A DNA stretch of 8,941 nucleotides from an uncultured Bacillota bacterium. Lineage in GTDB: Bacteria > Bacillota > Clostridia > Peptostreptococcales > Anaerovoracaceae. Below, piece by piece: positions 6,183 through 8,941 of the stretch (its first letter is position 1; each line of letters starts with the position of its first letter). The stretch lies in the NCBI GenBank assembly GCA_949287115.1, contig CASEFF010000192.1, positions 1-8,941 of the forward strand. The letters run 5' to 3'. The notes beneath the pieces are model-generated. The model saw only the letters and a program-made list of their open reading frames with translations, ran no database searches and was not told the DNA's origin. The translations under genes were made by a program, and so were the position numbers.

Positions 6183-6932
6183 TCAGCCTTTATAGGCCGC
6201 CTTGCATATGAAGTCTATACGTGATTTCGTGTCCGATTTTTCGAGTATCTTCGATACGTGTTTCTTTACAGTCGATATCGTTATGCACTTTTCCTCGGCG
6301 ATCTGCTCGTTGGAATACCCCTTGAGGATCATCGTCGCCACGTCCTGCTCGGCGTTGGTGAATGCGAACTTGCTGGAAAGGTCGTCGAACAGGAACGCGT
6401 AGTTGGATGCCTTCAGCTCGATGTGAGGCTGGAATACCCGGCATATCTCGACTTCTCTTTCCGTAAAGTCGATGTCCCTTTCGTTACGGAACAGATCCAG
6501 CGATCCAATACAAAATCCCCTGTTTTTGAGGTTCCACCTGAAATTCGTATCAAGTGAGACCTTTGTCTTGGCAGGGGTCACGTAGTCGATAAAGTATTCA
6601 GTTTCCTTTCGTTCGTTGATGTCGAAGGCTTCGGTGCTCTTGATGACGACTTCCTTGTTGGGCATCATCTTTTCCACGACATCGTCGATATCGCAGTAGT
6701 AGCGTTCGTAGTCAAGCAGTTCTTTTTTGCTGAAACCCTGCCCGATGTATTCCTTTACTATGTCGGGCGCGGAAAGATCGTAGAAATATATGCATGCCTT
6801 TTCGTAAGGCACCAGCTTTTCGATGTCCGTAAGGAATGTATTCAAAGCCTTTAGAACGTCGCTTTCGCTGTTCATATGCAGGATCATTTCATTGATCTTT
6901 TTCCAGTCATTTGTCCAAAGTTCCTGACTCAT
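6183..6932 (-). CDS. LuxR-type transcriptional regulator with GAF-like N-terminal region
   Basis: This is a DNA-binding regulator with a C-terminal LuxR/FixJ-type helix-turn-helix (about residues 191-245: FTNAEQDVATMILKGYSNEQ, then TISTVKKHVSKILEKS). The N-terminal 175 residues look like a GAF-type sensory fold, ending in GSLDLFRNERDIDFTERE and PHIE, as in clostridial stand-alone LuxR regulators. No receiver domain or ATPase domain is present. I chose ATG at 6932 (249 residues) over an in-frame ATG at 7007. The inner start has GAGAGG (6940-6945, minus) 7 nt upstream, the outer has none, and a TATAAT box lies inside the longer version. It is first in a regulator-hydrolase-permease operon, so it probably controls that operon in response to a small ligand. 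It is also divergent from hypC. Confidence 0.87.
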   Translation of the reverse strand: MSQELWTNDWKKINEMILHMNSESDVLKALNTFLTDIEKLVPYEKACIYFYDLSAPDIVKEYIGQGFSKKELLDYERYYCDIDDVVEKMMPNKEVVIKSTEAFDINERKETEYFIDYVTPAKTKVSLDTNFRWNLKNRGFCIGSLDLFRNERDIDFTEREVEICRVFQPHIELKASNYAFLFDDLSSKFAFTNAEQDVATMILKGYSNEQIAEEKCITISTVKKHVSKILEKSDTKSRIDFICKAAYKG

Positions 6933-6939
6933 AACAGAA

Positions 6940-6945
6940 CCTCTC
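6940..6945 (-). promoter_or_regulatory. Ribosome binding site deciding the regulator start
   Basis: GAGAGG on the minus strand ends 7 nt before ATG at 6932. The alternative ATG at 7007 has no purine-rich site at a suitable distance, so this site decides in favour of the shorter protein. Confidence 0.65.
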
Positions 6946-6984
6946 AGTCCGAATAAATCAACCTGTCCGAAAACTTCGTTAAAT

Positions 6985-7013
6985 ATTATACTATCGAAAT
7001 TTTTCATAATCTA
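6985..7013 (-). promoter_or_regulatory. Promoter of the regulator-hydrolase-permease operon
   Basis: On the minus strand a perfect TATAAT lies at 6990-6985. The hexamer 17 bp upstream, TAGATT (7013-7008), matches TTGACA at 3 of 6 positions. The predicted transcript starts near 6978 and leaves a leader of about 46 nt before the ATG at 6932. The weak -35 would fit activated or autoregulated expression. Confidence 0.5.
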
Positions 7014-7053
7014 TGGGACTTAGGTACCATTTTTGTGTTAAATCTTGCTGTAT

Positions 7054-7075
7054 GACATCAGGGAAGACATCGGGG
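7054..7075. repeat. Short direct repeat GACATCRGGG in the divergent region
   Basis: GACATCAGGG (7054-7063) and GACATCGGGG (7066-7075) are tandem copies differing at one base, set 12 bp apart. They lie upstream of both divergent promoters, 26 bp before the hypC -35 box. The spacing is close to one helical turn, so a regulator could bind both on the same face. Chance is possible for a repeat this short. Confidence 0.35.
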
Positions 7076-7100
7076 GATATGCTCCGCTGCAAACGCGGTG

Positions 7101-7129
7101 TTTACGAATCGGACAAATGATTGTATAAT
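7101..7129 (+). promoter_or_regulatory. Promoter of the hypCDE operon
   Basis: TTTACG (7101-7106, 4 of 6 matches to TTGACA) and a perfect TATAAT (7124-7129) are separated by 17 bp. Transcription would begin near 7136, giving a leader of about 27 nt that contains GGAGGAGG. This is the best-formed promoter in the window. Confidence 0.7.
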
Positions 7130-7162
7130 AGTAGGGATCTTGAGGATCGGAGGAGGAAAACC

Positions 7163-7378
7163 ATGTGTATAGCGATACCCGGAAGGGTCATGGAGCTTTC
7201 CGAAGGGAGAGCGAAAGTGGATTTCAACGGCAATGTGGTGGATGTGAACACCGGTCTCGTTGAGCCGGAGGTGGGACAGTACGTACTCGTTCACGCCGGA
7301 TGCGCCATAGAGGTCATGGAATACGACAAGGCGCAGGAGCTGATGGAACTTTTCACGGAGCTTGAGGAGCTCCAGTAG
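7163..7378 (+). CDS. hypC: HypC hydrogenase maturation chaperone
   Basis: HypC is a small chaperone that holds the iron atom with HypD while CN and CO ligands are attached. It then delivers the iron to the hydrogenase large subunit. The 71-residue product begins MCIAIPGRVMEL, with the invariant Cys2, and contains the family's VDFNGN and YVLVHAGCAIE segments. The ATG at 7163 is preceded by GGAGGAGG at 7149-7156, 6 nt away. An in-frame TTG at 7121 overlaps the -10 box and would move the essential Cys away from the N-terminus, so it is rejected. hypD follows after 11 bp. Confidence 0.97.
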   Translation: MCIAIPGRVMELSEGRAKVDFNGNVVDVNTGLVEPEVGQYVLVHAGCAIEVMEYDKAQELMELFTELEELQ

Positions 7379-7389
7379 ATCTGAAGACT

Positions 7390-8436
7390 ATGGATACGAA
7401 ACAGATAATAGATTATTTGAAGTCTTATGACGGCAGACCGCTGAAGATCATGGAGGTCTGCGGGACTCATACGGCGGCCATATTCAAAAACGGCATAAGG
7501 AGCCTCATATCCGACAGGATAAAGCTGATATCGGGGCCGGGATGTCCCGTATGCGTCACGCCTACGGCATATATAGACAGATGTGTGGAATGCGCATCGC
7601 GTGAGGGACACAAGCTCCTTACCTTCGGAGATATGATGAAGGTGCCGGGAAGCGGCGGAAGCCTGTCTGAGGCAAAGGGCCGCGGCGATGTCAACGTCGA
7701 TATAATGTATTCGCCATTCGAAGCGCTGGAAAAGGCGGAAAAAGACCCGCAGACGACTTATGTGGTGGCGGCAGTCGGATTCGAAACGACGGCGCCGACG
7801 TACGCGCTGATGATGGAAGAGGCGCGCAGGAGAGGTATAAAAAACGTCAGGCTCGTGACGGCGCTCAAGAAGTGCATGACGGCTCTTTACTGGATATGCG
7901 ACAATCAGGAAGACGTGGACGGGTTCATCTGCCCGGGGCACGTGAGCGTCATAACGGGAAGCAACGTCTACGTACCGCTTTCGGAAAGGTACCACAGGCC
8001 ATTTGTCGTTACGGGCTTTGAAGCGGAGCATATACTGGCGTCAATATACAGGATAGTTAGGCAGATAGAAACAGGCGAGGGCAGGACGGAGAACCTCTAC
8101 AGGAGCGCGGTGAAGGCCGAAGGAAACCCGAAGGCGATAGCGGTGACCGACAGGGTGTTCGAAACGGGGCCTGCAATGTGGAGAGGTCTTGGCGTCATAG
8201 AGGGCTCGGGGCTGTATCTGCGCGGCGAATATGGGGAATACGACGGCGGCAGCCGGGATCTTTACGAGGACATGGAGCTGCCGGAAGGCTGCAGGTGCGG
8301 CGACGTCATAGTCGGCAGGATAAATCCCGATCAGTGTCCGATGTTCGGTAAAAGCTGCACGCCGATGGAGCCGTTCGGACCGTGCATGGTATCGTCCGAG
8401 GGAGCATGCGGCATCTGGTACAGGAACGTGCATTAG
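7390..8436 (+). CDS. hypD: HypD iron-sulfur maturation protein
   Basis: HypD is the [4Fe-4S] scaffold and redox protein on which, with HypC, the Fe(CN)2CO unit is built. The 348-residue product carries all main motifs. These are MEVCGTHT (Cys24), SGPGCPVCVTP (Cys52, Cys55), LLTFGDMMKVPGS, GFETTAPT and FICPGHVSVITGS. A C-terminal Cys-rich region has Cys301, 303, 316, 323, 332 and 340 and includes the cluster-binding segment. Length is normal for the family. The ribosome site is weak (GAAG before ATG at 7390) and the gene starts 11 bp after hypC, so translation is probably coupled to hypC. hypE follows after 25 bp. Confidence 0.97.
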   Translation: MDTKQIIDYLKSYDGRPLKIMEVCGTHTAAIFKNGIRSLISDRIKLISGPGCPVCVTPTAYIDRCVECASREGHKLLTFGDMMKVPGSGGSLSEAKGRGDVNVDIMYSPFEALEKAEKDPQTTYVVAAVGFETTAPTYALMMEEARRRGIKNVRLVTALKKCMTALYWICDNQEDVDGFICPGHVSVITGSNVYVPLSERYHRPFVVTGFEAEHILASIYRIVRQIETGEGRTENLYRSAVKAEGNPKAIAVTDRVFETGPAMWRGLGVIEGSGLYLRGEYGEYDGGSRDLYEDMELPEGCRCGDVIVGRINPDQCPMFGKSCTPMEPFGPCMVSSEGACGIWYRNVH

Positions 8437-8461
8437 GACAGTATTACAGAAGGAGAAGGCG

Positions 8462-8941
8462 ATGAAGATCACGATGGCTCACGGCAGCGGCGGCAAGTCT
8501 TCCGCACAGCTCATGAGCGATATATTCGGAAAACACTTTAAGAACGAGATCCTTGACAGGATGGAGGACGCGGCAGTCCTGGAGCTTGATGGACGGGTGG
8601 CATGCAGCACCGATTCGTTCGTGGTGACTCCGCTGGTGTTCAAAGGCGGAGACATAGGCAAGCTCTGCGTCTGCGGTACGGTGAACGATCTACTGATGAT
8701 GGGAGCCGTGCCGAAGTACATAACGTGCGGCTTCATACTGGAAGAAGGACTCGATACGGAGCTTTTGGACAGGATAGTGGAGTCCATGGCAAGGCAGGCC
8801 CGTGAAGCGGGAGTTGTTATAGTTGCCGGAGATACCAAGGTTGTGGAAGGCAGCGGCGGACTTTACATAAACACGACAGGCATAGGAGAGATCCCGGAGG
8901 GCAGAGATGTCAGCAGTTCCAACTGCAGGCCGGGGGACGTG
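8462..8941 (+). CDS. hypE: HypE, N-terminal 160 residues (cut by window edge)
   Basis: HypE accepts the carbamoyl group from HypF on its C-terminal Cys and dehydrates it with ATP to a thiocyanate, the source of the cyanide ligand. The frame is open from ATG at 8462 to the last base, giving 160 codons. It shows the PurM/AIR-synthase-like ATP-binding features MAHGSGGK (5-12), MEDAAVLEL, STDSFVVTPLVFKGGDIGKL, VCGTVNDLLMMGAVPKY and VAGDTKVVEG. AGGAG at 8451-8455 lies 6 nt upstream. The catalytic C-terminal Cys, expected at the very end of a protein of about 330-340 residues, lies outside the window and cannot be checked. It is third in the hypC-hypD-hypE operon. Confidence 0.96.
   Translation, partial: MKITMAHGSGGKSSAQLMSDIFGKHFKNEILDRMEDAAVLELDGRVACSTDSFVVTPLVFKGGDIGKLCVCGTVNDLLMMGAVPKYITCGFILEEGLDTELLDRIVESMARQAREAGVVIVAGDTKVVEGSGGLYINTTGIGEIPEGRDVSSSNCRPGDV

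Noticed and set aside
6933..7007. Longer start for the LuxR regulator at 7007
   Set aside because: There is no ribosome binding site before it, and a TATAAT box lies within the extension. The inner ATG at 6932 has GAGAGG at 7 nt.
7291..8031. 246-codon minus-strand open frame opposite hypD
   Set aside because: hypD has every family motif in the opposite strand. The antisense product is rich in Arg, His and Ser with no domain pattern.

Overview
The window is a bacterial accessory-metabolism locus built around [NiFe]-hydrogenase maturation. It encodes all six Hyp functions, split into two divergently oriented groups. hypA-hypB-hypF run leftwards on the minus strand (positions 3652 down to 214). 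hypC-hypD-hypE run rightwards on the plus strand (7163 to the right edge, where hypE is cut off). No hydrogenase structural subunit is visible. They may lie beyond hypE, or elsewhere.

Between the two hyp groups sits a minus-strand cassette read in the order regulator, enzyme, transporter. It consists of a stand-alone LuxR-type regulator with a GAF-like N-terminal region, a nitrilase-superfamily (carbon-nitrogen) hydrolase, and a 441-residue APC-family permease resembling the putrescine importer PuuP. It ends in a strong intrinsic terminator at 3801-3836, which insulates it from the hypABF operon downstream. The regulator and hypC face away from each other across a 230-bp region with a credible promoter in each direction, so one control region may serve both the amine/amide cassette and hypCDE. 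At the left edge is the last ~25 codons of an unidentified plus-strand gene with its own terminator, converging on hypF.

How the genes work together: HypA and HypB deliver nickel. HypF and HypE convert carbamoyl phosphate into the cyanide ligand, and HypC with HypD assembles the Fe(CN)2CO unit. The nitrilase-like enzyme and permease look like an uptake-and-hydrolysis module for an amine, amide or N-carbamoyl compound. A functional link between that module and hydrogenase maturation is suggested only by position.

Organism: roughly balanced base composition by eye, strong AGGAGG-type ribosome binding sites, frequent ATA (Ile) and AGG/AGA (Arg) codons, and hydrogenase maturation genes all fit an anaerobic bacterium, most likely a member of the Bacillota (Clostridia). 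This is an impression, not a classification. No tRNA, rRNA, CRISPR array, insertion sequence or prophage gene was seen. There is no gene-free stretch over 300 bp; the longest is the 230-bp regulator/hypC divergent region.
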